A stretch of DNA of 64,000 nucleotides, taken from Bacteroidales bacterium (GTDB lineage Bacteria > Bacteroidota > Bacteroidia > Bacteroidales > UBA10428). Below, one piece after another: positions 17,965-27,248 of this stretch. Positions within the stretch are counted from its first letter, which is position 1; each line of letters opens with the position of its first letter. The notes beneath the pieces were generated by a model. The model had not been told where the DNA came from. It did no database searches and saw only the letters and a list, made by a program, of their open reading frames with translations. The translations under genes and the position numbers were made by a program. Location of the stretch: the NCBI GenBank assembly GCA_016935435.1, contig JAFGQZ010000046.1:1-64000 (forward strand), in the 5' to 3' direction.

Positions 17965-19242
17965 ATGAAGAAGAGTTTTTTACTGTTAATGGCAACGCTG
18001 CTTTGCCTTCAGATATTTGCACAGGAAAACGTAAAAGAAACAGATAAACCTGTTGAAGTTAAGGTATCGGGGTTTATAATGAACAACCTGTTTTTCGATA
18101 ACCGAAAAAATGCCGATGCGCTCGACGGTATGGTGTTGCTATATCCATTGCCACCAGCTATCGATAGTTTGGGCAACGATCTGAACAAAGTGCCTAACCT
18201 CACCCTTTTATCGTTTGCCTCGAGGTTAAAATTTGGCATTAGCGGGCCAGATGCCTTTGGGGCAAAAACAACCGGGCTAATAGAGTTTGATTTTACTGCA
18301 AGGTCAATAAGCGGTTCTTCCACAACAGCAGGTTTACGCTTCAGGCAGGCCTGGGCAAAACTTAACTGGGAAAACACCGAGCTGCTTGCCGGCCGTGCAT
18401 GGCACCCTCTGGCATCGATCGATGTTGTGCCATCGGTAATGGCTTTGAGTATAGGTGCCCCATTTCAGCCCTTTAACCGAAGCGATCAGGTTACCGTTAC
18501 ATATAAAGCCGGCTATTTGAACTTTATTGCCTCGGCCTCTTTCCAGAACGATTATACCAGTAACGGCCCGGCGGGAAAAACCTATGCATACCAGAACAAT
18601 TCGCTAATACCAAATTTACATGCCCAGGTTAAACTAAAATCGGATAACCTTATAATTGGTGCCGGTTTCGATTATAAAAAGCTCTTGCCCCGCACCACAG
18701 TTACTTCGCCGGTGTATGGCAAAATAGCTTCCAACGGCGCAAGTGTAAATTGTGCTGCATTATTGGCATACGGGCAATACAAAACCGGAAAATTAACAGT
18801 AAGCGCAAAAACAATTTTATCGTCGAATACCAGCGAAAGCCTTATGACCGGGGCATTTGGCACGGTTTCGCGCGATTCGGTTACCGGGTATGAGGAATAT
18901 ACCCCTTTCAGGCATTTTTTCGCCTGGGGCAACATAAGTTATGGGAAGAAACTTAAAGGGAGCCTGTTTGCCGGATATTTAAAAAACCTGGGCACTGCCG
19001 AAAACATTTTACCGCACACAGCAAGCGCCCCATCGGTTTATGGACTTGGAGAGAGCATTGCGAATATGTTACGAATTACACCAACCCTGTCATATACCTC
19101 CGGAAAAGCAATAATTGCCCTTGAGCTTGAGCACAATATTACAGCGCATGGCAGCATAGACTATTATAACAAAGCCAAAATAATAAATGCAAAAAAAGTA
19201 AGTGGCACACGTTTAATGGCCACTATGTATTACAATTTTTAA
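17965..19242 (+). CDS. Outer-membrane beta-barrel protein (porin-like)
   Basis: A 425-residue secreted protein. The ATG at 17965 opens a clear signal peptide (MKKSFLLLMATLLCLQIFAQ) cut after AQ; an upstream TTG at 17920 is not needed. The mature part has alternating hydrophobic strands, glycine and aromatic girdle residues throughout, and ends in TMYYNF, the terminal-Phe beta-signal for the BAM complex. There is no TonB box or plug, so it is a passive porin-like barrel rather than a SusC protein. It is likely co-transcribed with the MFS gene. The specific family was not recognised. Confidence 0.8.
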   Translation: MKKSFLLLMATLLCLQIFAQENVKETDKPVEVKVSGFIMNNLFFDNRKNADALDGMVLLYPLPPAIDSLGNDLNKVPNLTLLSFASRLKFGISGPDAFGAKTTGLIEFDFTARSISGSSTTAGLRFRQAWAKLNWENTELLAGRAWHPLASIDVVPSVMALSIGAPFQPFNRSDQVTVTYKAGYLNFIASASFQNDYTSNGPAGKTYAYQNNSLIPNLHAQVKLKSDNLIIGAGFDYKKLLPRTTVTSPVYGKIASNGASVNCAALLAYGQYKTGKLTVSAKTILSSNTSESLMTGAFGTVSRDSVTGYEEYTPFRHFFAWGNISYGKKLKGSLFAGYLKNLGTAENILPHTASAPSVYGLGESIANMLRITPTLSYTSGKAIIALELEHNITAHGSIDYYNKAKIINAKKVSGTRLMATMYYNF

Positions 19243-19586
19243 AAAATATCAATGTAATCCGAAAAAATTCTTTCGTTTCATAATCGACGAAAAATATTAT
19301 CTTTTATAATTCTTTCTACAAAGCTTTTATCCTATCGGATAATTTAGTTAAGCATTAAACATCGGTAGAATATATTTGTAACCCCTCTTTAAAGTGTCCC
19401 ACCAGCGACGCAACAAAGACAAGGGTTTTAGCATATTCACTTTTTTTACCGGTCAGTATTGTTATTTGAAACTAGTTTTTATTAACAAAACGGGCAAATA
19501 TCTGAACAATATAGCTGACTTCAAGAGCAGAATACATAAATTGTTGCGGTTTTTTAATTTTTATCTTCAAAACGAATTTTAATACT
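19243..19586. other. 344-bp gene-free region upstream of carB
   Basis: AT-rich DNA holding a -7 promoter element at 19371-19378 and a leader of about 200 nt before carB. No hairpin terminator for the barrel gene was found. A 62-codon GTG-started frame in the leader (19394-19582) has no protein-like features and is not called. Confidence 0.5.
19371..19378 (+). promoter_or_regulatory. -7 promoter element upstream of carB
   Basis: TATATTTG, an exact Bacteroidota -7 match. The expected -33 position 19 bases upstream reads TTAA, only half matching TTTG. The implied transcript has a leader of about 200 nt before the ATG at 19587, long enough for leader control, though no structure was identified. 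Confidence 0.45.
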
Positions 19587-22500
19587 ATGGCAAGGCGCAC
19601 CGACATTGAAAAAGTACTCATCATAGGTTCAGGGCCGATTATTATCGGACAGGCATGCGAATTCGATTACTCCGGCACCCAGGCGTGCAAAGCTCTAAAA
19701 GCTTTGGGGTATAAAATTGTATTGGTAAACTCGAACCCGGCAACAATTATGACCGATCCGTCAACCGCCGATATAACCTATATTGAGCCCTTAAACGAGT
19801 ATGCGCTTACCGAAATTATAAAAAAAGAAAGGCCGGATGCCCTTTTGCCTAACCTGGGGGGGCAAACTGCCCTTAACCTTTCGCTTAAACTGGCGCGTAA
19901 GGGTATCCTCGACCAATATGGGGTAAAAATTATCGGGGTCAACATCGATGCCATAGAGCGTGGCGAAGACCGGATTGCTTTTAAAGAAACCATGAACCGG
20001 CTGGGCATTGAAATGGCAAAAAGCACAGCGGTAAACACCCTCGAAGATGCCGAAAAAGTGGCCGAAGAAATGGGTTATCCGGTGGTAATACGCCCGGCAT
20101 ATACAATGGGCGGTACCGGGGGCGGTATTGTTTATAATATTGAAGAACTACGCACCATTGTTAGCAGGGGCCTTTCGGCCAGTATTGTTAACCAGGTGCT
20201 GGTTGAGGAATCGGTGTTGGGCTGGGAAGAGCTCGAACTGGAAGTAGTGAGGGATGCAAAAAACCAAATGATCACGGTTTGCTTTATTGAAAACGTCGAT
20301 CCTATGGGGGTGCATACCGGCGATTCGTATTGCACTGCGCCTATGCTAACTATTAGTAACGAACTGCAGGAGCGGTTGCAAAAATATGCCTATTCGATTG
20401 TGGAAGCCATTGAGGTAATTGGTGGCACAAATGTACAGTTTGCCCATGATCCGAAAACCGACCGTGTAGTCGTTATTGAAATAAACCCGCGAACTTCTCG
20501 CTCGTCGGCGCTGGCATCAAAAGCCACGGGGTTCCCGATTGCCTATGTTTCGGCTTTACTTGCCGGAGGGCTTACCCTCGACGAAATTCCCTATTGGCGC
20601 GATGGATCGCTTGAAAAATATACCCCTTCGGGCGATTACGTAGTTGTTAAGTTTGCCCGCTGGGCATTTGAAAAATTCGATGGGCTGGTTGATAAGCTGG
20701 GAACCCAGATGCAGGCTGTTGGTGAAGTTATGAGCATAGGCAAAAATTATAAAGAGGCCCTGCAAAAAGCCATTCGATCGCTTGAGATTGGCCGCTATGG
20801 CCTGGGTTTTGCTAAAGATTTCAACCAAAAAACTTTGGAAGAACTTATAGTAATGCTGAATGTTGCATCAAGCGAGAGGCAGTTTATTATGTACGAAGCC
20901 CTGCGAAAAGGCGCCACAATTGATGAACTGCACCAAAAAACTAACATTAAGCGCTGGTTTATAGAACAAATGAAAGAACTGGTCAGCCTGGAAGAAGAGA
21001 TACTGGCTTTTAAAGGTTCAATGCTGCCCGACGCTTTGCTCGTGCAGGCAAAAAAAGATGGCTTTGCTGATAGATATATTGCAAAACTTATAAACTTACC
21101 TGAAAAAGACATACGCGCCAAACGCATACTTCTTGGGCTAAGCGAAGCCTGGGAACCCGTTCCCGTAAGCGGTGTAGATGATGCTGTATATTATTATTCG
21201 ACTTATAACGCACAAAATAAAGTAAAGGTAAGCAACCGCAAGAAAATTATGGTACTTGGCGGTGGGCCAAACCGTATAGGGCAAGGAATAGAGTTCGACT
21301 ATTGTTGTGTACATGCTGCTTTTGCCATTCGCGAGGCAGGGTATGAATCGATTATGGTAAACTGTAACCCCGAAACAGTTTCTACCGATTACGACACCTC
21401 CGATAAACTGTATTTTGAACCCCTGACAGCTGAAGATGTATTAAGTATATACGAAAATGAAAAACCCGAAGGGGTTATTGTGCAGTTCGGTGGTCAAACA
21501 CCATTAAACCTTGCCAAAGAACTTGCCGAGGCCGGTGTGAAAATACTAGGCACTTCGCCCGAAACTATCGATCTGGCCGAGGATCGCGATCAGTTCAGGC
21601 ACATTATGCAAAAATTGAACATTCCACAGCCTGAATCAGGCATGGCATCGAATTTACAGGAAGCGCTCAGTATTGCGAACCGTGTTGGTTATCCTTTAAT
21701 GATAAGGCCTTCGTATGTGCTTGGCGGAAGGGCCATGAAAATCATACTCGACCAAAGCATGCTTGAACAATATGTGGCAGAAGCGGTGAATGTTTCACCC
21801 GATCGCCCCCTGCTGCTCGACAAGTTTCTGGAAGATGCTATTGAAGCTGAGGCCGATGCCATTTCTGATGGAAAAGATGCTTTTGTGCCCGTAGTTATGC
21901 AGCATATCGAATATGCCGGCATACATTCGGGCGATTCGGCATGCGTTATACCACCTGTAATTATACCCGACAGGCATGTGGAAACCATGAAAGAATATAC
22001 CCGCAAAATTGCTGTTGAAATGGGGGTTGTAGGTTTAATGAACATCCAGTATGCCATTTACGACGATAAAGTATATATACTGGAAGCAAACCCCAGGGCC
22101 TCACGCACAGTTCCATTGGTTTCAAAAGTGTGCGATATATCTATGGCAACCATTGCCACTCACTTATTGCTCAACAAGAAGCTTTCGGCATTTGGGCTCA
22201 GGGAAAAACAATTCAACCATTTTGGTGTGAAAGAAGCTGTTTTCCCGTTTAATATGTTTCCTGACGTTGACCCCCTGCTAGGACCGGAGATGCGTTCTAC
22301 AGGTGAAGTGCTGGGGTTGGCCGGGAGTTATGGTATGGCTTTCTTCAAATCGCAGGAAGCCACCCAAACCAGCCTGCCGGTAAAAGGCAGCGTATTAATA
22401 ACCATTGCCGACAGGGACAAACAAAAAATTGCTGAAATTGCAAAAAACTTTAAGGAAATGAGTTTTAAGATTCTGGCAACGAACGGCACTGCAAAATTTC

Positions 22501-22787
22501 TTAAAGATTTTGGAATTGAGGCAGAGGTTATTAACAAAGTTCACCAGGGAAGGCCAAATATTGTCGATGCAATTAAAAATGGTGAAATTCAATTGGTAAT
22601 CAACACACCGGCAGGTAAACTAAGCGAATTCGACGACTCGTACATCCGAAAAAATGCCATAAAATATAAAGTGCCATACATAACAACAACTTCTGCGGCA
22701 TTGGCAGCAACTCAAGGTATTAAAGACAGGTTGAGCGGGGAGTATAAGGTAAAATCGTTGCAGGAATACCATGCTGAAATAAGCTAG
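19587..22787 (+). CDS. carB: Carbamoyl-phosphate synthase large subunit
   Basis: A 1066-residue protein covering the full CarB length. It makes carbamoyl phosphate from bicarbonate, ATP and ammonia for arginine and pyrimidine synthesis, with the ammonia supplied by CarA. The two homologous halves each have an ATP-grasp unit: the first opens with GSGPIIIGQACEFDYSGTQA, the second with GGGPNRIGQGIEFDYC near residue 555. A C-terminal MGS-like allosteric domain (from about 935) holds TNGTAKFL and the closing NTPAGK segment. carA is not in the window, so the pair is not adjacent here on the downstream side. The GT2-like gene starts 26 bp after it. Confidence 0.97.
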   Translation: MARRTDIEKVLIIGSGPIIIGQACEFDYSGTQACKALKALGYKIVLVNSNPATIMTDPSTADITYIEPLNEYALTEIIKKERPDALLPNLGGQTALNLSLKLARKGILDQYGVKIIGVNIDAIERGEDRIAFKETMNRLGIEMAKSTAVNTLEDAEKVAEEMGYPVVIRPAYTMGGTGGGIVYNIEELRTIVSRGLSASIVNQVLVEESVLGWEELELEVVRDAKNQMITVCFIENVDPMGVHTGDSYCTAPMLTISNELQERLQKYAYSIVEAIEVIGGTNVQFAHDPKTDRVVVIEINPRTSRSSALASKATGFPIAYVSALLAGGLTLDEIPYWRDGSLEKYTPSGDYVVVKFARWAFEKFDGLVDKLGTQMQAVGEVMSIGKNYKEALQKAIRSLEIGRYGLGFAKDFNQKTLEELIVMLNVASSERQFIMYEALRKGATIDELHQKTNIKRWFIEQMKELVSLEEEILAFKGSMLPDALLVQAKKDGFADRYIAKLINLPEKDIRAKRILLGLSEAWEPVPVSGVDDAVYYYSTYNAQNKVKVSNRKKIMVLGGGPNRIGQGIEFDYCCVHAAFAIREAGYESIMVNCNPETVSTDYDTSDKLYFEPLTAEDVLSIYENEKPEGVIVQFGGQTPLNLAKELAEAGVKILGTSPETIDLAEDRDQFRHIMQKLNIPQPESGMASNLQEALSIANRVGYPLMIRPSYVLGGRAMKIILDQSMLEQYVAEAVNVSPDRPLLLDKFLEDAIEAEADAISDGKDAFVPVVMQHIEYAGIHSGDSACVIPPVIIPDRHVETMKEYTRKIAVEMGVVGLMNIQYAIYDDKVYILEANPRASRTVPLVSKVCDISMATIATHLLLNKKLSAFGLREKQFNHFGVKEAVFPFNMFPDVDPLLGPEMRSTGEVLGLAGSYGMAFFKSQEATQTSLPVKGSVLITIADRDKQKIAEIAKNFKEMSFKILATNGTAKFLKDFGIEAEVINKVHQGRPNIVDAIKNGEIQLVINTPAGKLSEFDDSYIRKNAIKYKVPYITTTSAALAATQGIKDRLSGEYKVKSLQEYHAEIS

Positions 22788-22813
22788 ATAGCTTGTAATA
22801 TTTTATCTGACAA

Positions 22814-23554
22814 ATGGAAAAACCCAGTATAGATGTTTTTACACTTTGCTATAACGAGGAAGTTTTAATGCCTTATTTCTTAAGGCATTATATGGAGTTT
22901 TGTGAAAACATTTTTATTTACGATAATTTTTCCACCGATAATTCGTGCCGTATTGCTTCGGGCAATAAAAATGTGCATATCAGGAAATTCGATACCAATA
23001 ACCAGATACGCGACGATATTTACCTTGAAATAAAAAACAATTGCTGGAAAGAAAGTAATGCCGATCTGGTAATTGTTTGCGATATGGACGAGTTTTTGTA
23101 CCACAGGAACATAACGCGTTTTCTTAAGAGGTTTAAATCGCTTGGCTATACCATAGCCAGGCCCACAGCATTTGATATGTTCAGCCAAAAGGTGCCTATT
23201 GGCGAAGGACATATTTATAAAGAAGTTACCATTGGGGCACGCAATATGTTTTTCGATAAGATGCTTTTGTTTGACCCGCGAAAGATAAAGGAAACCAACT
23301 ATTACCCGGGATGTCATTACGCTATTCCCGAAGGCGAGGTTAAATTGTACAAAAACGACAATGCCCTAAAGTTGCTCCATTTTAAATATCTGGGCATCGA
23401 CTATGTTATGAACCGGCATTTAATTTACCGAAACCGGCTAAGCAACATTAACCGTCAGAACCAATGGGGCAAAGAGTATGAAAAAGACTATGAAGAAGAA
23501 ATTAAATCTAAAATAAATAAACACCTTGCAGATGGCGAGCTATTGGAATTATAA
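22814..23554 (+). CDS. Glycosyltransferase family 2-like protein
   Basis: A 246-residue soluble GT-A-type glycosyltransferase. The N-terminus (DVFTLCYNEEVLMPYFLRHY) is typical of the small GT2-like/GT92-like enzymes that have CYNE at the first strand. The metal-binding DxD motif is D90-M-D92 in IVCDMDEFLY. A conserved-looking HFKYLG near residue 194 matches the C-terminal part of this group. Donor and acceptor are unknown. It follows carB by 26 bp and converges on the last gene of the synthase/glycosyltransferase operon with a 7-bp gap, so it may belong functionally to that locus although it is on the opposite strand. Confidence 0.82.
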   Translation: MEKPSIDVFTLCYNEEVLMPYFLRHYMEFCENIFIYDNFSTDNSCRIASGNKNVHIRKFDTNNQIRDDIYLEIKNNCWKESNADLVIVCDMDEFLYHRNITRFLKRFKSLGYTIARPTAFDMFSQKVPIGEGHIYKEVTIGARNMFFDKMLLFDPRKIKETNYYPGCHYAIPEGEVKLYKNDNALKLLHFKYLGIDYVMNRHLIYRNRLSNINRQNQWGKEYEKDYEEEIKSKINKHLADGELLEL

Positions 23555-23561
23555 AAATAGC

Positions 23562-24623
23562 TTACTTATGATATGTTATGGTAATTTTTAACCGCTTAAG
23601 CCAATTCCTTATTGGTTTTTCCAGGAAAACATAGCTAAGAGCAGAGCAAATCAATAATACCGTAAGGTAAACATAGAACTTTGCAGCGTAGTCGTCGATT
23701 TTCAATACCTTACAAAGTTCAAGGCTCCAGAAAGTTAAAGGAAATTGCAGAATATATATGCCGTAACTTATTTCGCCCAGAAAAACCATAGGTTTCGCAC
23801 GCAACAGCGAGCTTATTTTTCCGGTATTTAGCGAAAGCAAAACAATTAAAGGGCAAAAAAACACTGCAAATATTCCATTATGAACATTAATGCCTCTGTT
23901 GAAATACAAGGCCAGCAGCATGGTGAAAATTACCCCGGCAATTGCCCAATCGAAATTCCTGTGTTTGTTTTTTAACCGGTTCACAAAAAATAATCCTAAC
24001 AGGTTACCGGCCAGAAATTCATTTAAGTGCATCAATGGAAAATAATAAAGCAAATCGTGACTTTTTGAAGGGTACCCTTTATAGAAAGCGGAGGAATCCA
24101 ATACATTAAGCGCTACCTGGCTAAGTGCCCATATTAGAAATACGGGAACAACCAGTTTTTTATATTTTATTTTAGAATACAAATAATTAAAAGCAAAGGG
24201 GAAAACTATATAGAAAAACCATTCAACACTTAACGACCAGCCCGGTATGTTAAGCGTTAGCGCTTTGCCAGGCACCCAGGCCTGCAATAAATGCAGGCTT
24301 AGGCACAAATCGGCATTGTCTATCCGGTAATTTACCTTTCGGGCATAGGCCAGCAATATTACAATTGCCAGAAAAAATACCGGGTAAATGCGGGCAAACC
24401 TGTTCTTTAAAAAGTCGAAAACACTAACCCGGCTGTTTGAATGGTAAGCAATAACCATAACAAAGCCCGACAAGGTAAAGAAATAACTTACACCAATACT
24501 GGCATGGTTAAAAATGAAGGCAAGCGAATGATGGCTGAACGGGAACACACTCATGGCCGAATGGTAGATAACAATAATAATGGCAGCAAAAAATCGTGTA
24601 AAGGTTAATTGTTCAATTCTCAT
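23562..24623 (-). CDS. Membrane acyltransferase (acyltransferase family 3)
   Basis: A 353-residue integral membrane protein with about ten helices. The opening RIEQLTFTRFFAAIIIVIYH places the family-defining His at residue 21, and the GWSLSVEWFFYIVFPF segment in the middle is typical of acyltransferase 3 proteins, which transfer acetyl or other acyl groups to sugars and lipids. It is the last gene of the synthase operon, 12 bp after the ABC transporter gene, so acylation of the glycosylated product at the membrane is the natural inference. Confidence 0.88.
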   Translation of the reverse strand: MRIEQLTFTRFFAAIIIVIYHSAMSVFPFSHHSLAFIFNHASIGVSYFFTLSGFVMVIAYHSNSRVSVFDFLKNRFARIYPVFFLAIVILLAYARKVNYRIDNADLCLSLHLLQAWVPGKALTLNIPGWSLSVEWFFYIVFPFAFNYLYSKIKYKKLVVPVFLIWALSQVALNVLDSSAFYKGYPSKSHDLLYYFPLMHLNEFLAGNLLGLFFVNRLKNKHRNFDWAIAGVIFTMLLALYFNRGINVHNGIFAVFFCPLIVLLSLNTGKISSLLRAKPMVFLGEISYGIYILQFPLTFWSLELCKVLKIDDYAAKFYVYLTVLLICSALSYVFLEKPIRNWLKRLKITITYHK

Positions 24624-24635
24624 GGGTATGTGTGT

Positions 24636-26378
24636 TTAGTAAACAAGCTCGGAAAAACGCTGCGAATAAAAGTTTTTCAACAAAATCAGCTCATTGTGGG
24701 TTCCGGAGTTGCTGATTTTTCCATCTTCCAGTACCAGAATTCTGTCGGATTCGCGGGCAGGCTTAATCTTGTGCGTAACCATTATTACAATTCCCTTCCG
24801 TGCATAATCCTTAATTCTCGACAGCACGAAATTTTCGGCTTCGCCATCGAGCGAAGCTGTAGGCTCATCGAGTATTAATATGTCGGGCCTTTTGCATAGT
24901 GCCCTTGCCAATGAAATTATTTGTTTCTGTCCGCCAGAAAGGTTCTTACCGTTCTCAATTATCTGGTTATAGTATCCATCCGAAATGCTATCGATATATT
25001 TTTGAAAGCCCAGGCCATTCAAATAAGCTATTGACGAGTTTATAACATTCTCATCGGAATCGAAGCAGATATTCTGTATTACAGACGAATCGAACAAATT
25101 AGACTGTTGCGAAACTATCGCCAGTTTATCGCGCAGTTTTTCAACAGAGAGTTCCTTTAAATCGATATTGTTGAACAAAATATTTCCATCGTAATTGTTG
25201 TACAAGGCCATTAGCAGGTTTAACAGAGTGCTCTTGCCCGAACCATTTTTTCCAAAAATGCTTATTACTTCTCCTTTTTTTACCGTAAAATTTATATCCT
25301 TCAACAAATCGTGCTTTGGGTTATAGGAAAACCGAATGTTTCGGAACTCTATTTTTTCTATTTTCCCTGTATCTTTTTTAGCGACATCTTTATTTTTTTC
25401 ATATTCAGGGTTTAACGATATAAATTCGTACATTCTTTCAAAGGCTACTTTTGCCCCCTGTAAATGCAATATAGCCATACCAATGCTGCCTATAGGGTAT
25501 AACATACTGGTTGCAATACCGAGTGTGGCCGTATATTCCCCAATGGTCATTCTGGCCGTAATAACCTGATAAGCAGCAAACGAGAGCATTATTATATAGA
25601 AAAAAGTACCAATGAATTCGGCAGTAACACCCAGGTTCGCCCCGGTTTTGCCCAACATAAACGATTTTTGCTGGAAATTGCTGTAAATATCAAAGTTTAT
25701 ATTTGAGAAAACATTTTGCTTATTATGTGTTTTTATTAGGTCGATATTCTGAATAGTAGAGATGTAGCTGCTCTCCTTAATAGCATTGGCTTCCATGGTT
25801 TGTGAGGTTTTCGAAGCAATATTTTTCTTGTTCAGGATGGCCACGGTTAAGTAAAACGGGAACGACAATAACGATATAAAACCCATGGCCGCCGAGTAAT
25901 GAAACAACACAGCGCATGAAACAATTAGTATAAGCAGGTTAAGTATAAAAGTGTTGGCAATGAACGTTACGGTTTGCTGAATCGAAGCCGAGTCGTTCAT
26001 GCGGGCAATAAGTCCACCGGCACTGTTTTTATCGAAAAATGCTTTAGGCAGCAACAATACCCGGCTGAAGAACTTATCGATCAATGCAAGGTTGAACATT
26101 TTGCTGTGCTTTATTCCCAGGTATTGTTGCAGGTACGAAACCATAATTTTTAGCAGGAGCAGCCCGGCAGCAATGGACAAACCAATAACAAGGTGCCTCA
26201 GGTTGTTTCTGGGGATGATTTCGTCGATGAGTTTCTGTGAAAAAACAGAAACTGCCAGTCCGAGCACTGCCCCTGTAACCCCCAGGGCAAGTGTTCCGGC
26301 CAGAAGTTTTATGTCTTTTCGCAATATCGAAATAAACCAGGTGCTTTTTTCTTTGTCAATATTTCTTCCAAACAACAT
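24636..26378 (-). CDS. ABC exporter, fused permease and ATPase
   Basis: A 580-residue half-transporter that should dimerise in the inner membrane. Residues 20-300 hold six helices; the nucleotide-binding domain has Walker A GKNGSGKS (376-383), signature LSGGQKQ (from 480), Walker B ILILDEP (from 500) and the H-loop His near 536. It resembles MsbA-like lipid exporters and bacteriocin exporters, but lacks the N-terminal C39 peptidase domain of the latter. It starts 2 bp after the deacetylase gene. Context suggests it exports or flips the operon product. Confidence 0.9.
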   Translation of the reverse strand: MLFGRNIDKEKSTWFISILRKDIKLLAGTLALGVTGAVLGLAVSVFSQKLIDEIIPRNNLRHLVIGLSIAAGLLLLKIMVSYLQQYLGIKHSKMFNLALIDKFFSRVLLLPKAFFDKNSAGGLIARMNDSASIQQTVTFIANTFILNLLILIVSCAVLFHYSAAMGFISLLSFPFYLTVAILNKKNIASKTSQTMEANAIKESSYISTIQNIDLIKTHNKQNVFSNINFDIYSNFQQKSFMLGKTGANLGVTAEFIGTFFYIIMLSFAAYQVITARMTIGEYTATLGIATSMLYPIGSIGMAILHLQGAKVAFERMYEFISLNPEYEKNKDVAKKDTGKIEKIEFRNIRFSYNPKHDLLKDINFTVKKGEVISIFGKNGSGKSTLLNLLMALYNNYDGNILFNNIDLKELSVEKLRDKLAIVSQQSNLFDSSVIQNICFDSDENVINSSIAYLNGLGFQKYIDSISDGYYNQIIENGKNLSGGQKQIISLARALCKRPDILILDEPTASLDGEAENFVLSRIKDYARKGIVIMVTHKIKPARESDRILVLEDGKISNSGTHNELILLKNFYSQRFSELVY

Positions 26379-26380
26379 AA

Positions 26381-27247
26381 CTAATAGTTTAATGTTTCTT
26401 TGATTTCTTTCCAGGTTATAAGTTGTATCTGGTTTTCCGCGATAAGTTCTTCACATGTACCGCTGGTAAAATAATTAAAATCTTCTTGCCTCCATTCGGC
26501 CCCATATGGAATAACATTGCCGGTAATACTTTTCATTTCAGGGTTGTTAAAGGCAGGGTGAACGAGAAGAATGTTAAGTCCGGGCACCAGGTTGTTTAAG
26601 GTTTGTGCATAAAAACTGGCCAGTTCATTAACAAGTGTTTCTGGTGCCGCAATGCAGATATTATCGGCGAAAATGGCATCGTTTATATCGAATGTGCCAG
26701 GTTCCAACTTGAAGTTGTAAAAATAGGGTTTGTATAAAAGTAAGGGCAATTTGTATTTGCTGCCAAGACCCAGGTAAATATCCATAAACCCGTGCCCTTT
26801 GTACATGCAGTTCATGTGGCAGTCGATATGGGTAAGTTGTATGCCGGCGCCGAGGGCTTTGTCAACCTGTGCACACACCTCCTTTTCAACTTCGAGTAAA
26901 TCATACGAATGAAAAAATTCTTCGCCCCTGAAAGAGCCATTGCAATCAATAAGGCTTGGCACAGCATCGGCTGGCAAAACAGGCTTTTGTTTAAAGTTTG
27001 CCCATTCGCTGGTAAGAGTAAGGTGTATTCCAAAATCGATATAAGTGTTGCTGCCGACATAAGATGCTATTTCGTCGAAGCCGGCGCCGTTTGCCATAAT
27101 GCTGCCAGAGTTTACAGGGCCTTTTTCAAGGGCTTTTAAACTTGCCTGGTTTTGAGGGGAAGCTATGCCTATGTCATCGGCATGAATGATCAACAGTTTT
27201 TTATCCATGGGCAAACCGAGCCTTTTTAACAACCGGTTTCTTTTCAT
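26381..27247 (-). CDS. YdjC/ChbG-type carbohydrate deacetylase
   Basis: A 288-residue member of the ChbG/HpnK (YdjC) polysaccharide-deacetylase family. Metal-binding residues fit: D24-D25 in IIHADDIG, H75 in FGIHLTL, H140 and H144 in LTHIDCHMN, and a late VHPAFNNPE motif. The start at 27247 is preferred because RLLKRLGLP before the first strand is usual in the family and it lies 1 bp after the upstream glycosyltransferase stop; an ATG at 27208 is the alternative. Family enzymes remove N-acetyl groups from sugars, so here it probably deacetylates an N-acetylhexosamine placed by one of the glycosyltransferases. Confidence 0.87.
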   Translation of the reverse strand: MKRNRLLKRLGLPMDKKLLIIHADDIGIASPQNQASLKALEKGPVNSGSIMANGAGFDEIASYVGSNTYIDFGIHLTLTSEWANFKQKPVLPADAVPSLIDCNGSFRGEEFFHSYDLLEVEKEVCAQVDKALGAGIQLTHIDCHMNCMYKGHGFMDIYLGLGSKYKLPLLLYKPYFYNFKLEPGTFDINDAIFADNICIAAPETLVNELASFYAQTLNNLVPGLNILLVHPAFNNPEMKSITGNVIPYGAEWRQEDFNYFTSGTCEELIAENQIQLITWKEIKETLNY

Positions 27248-27248
27248 T

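Noticed and set aside
19394-19582. 62-codon frame in the carB leader
   Set aside because: GTG start, low-complexity basic and aromatic composition, no recognisable motif; likely leader DNA.
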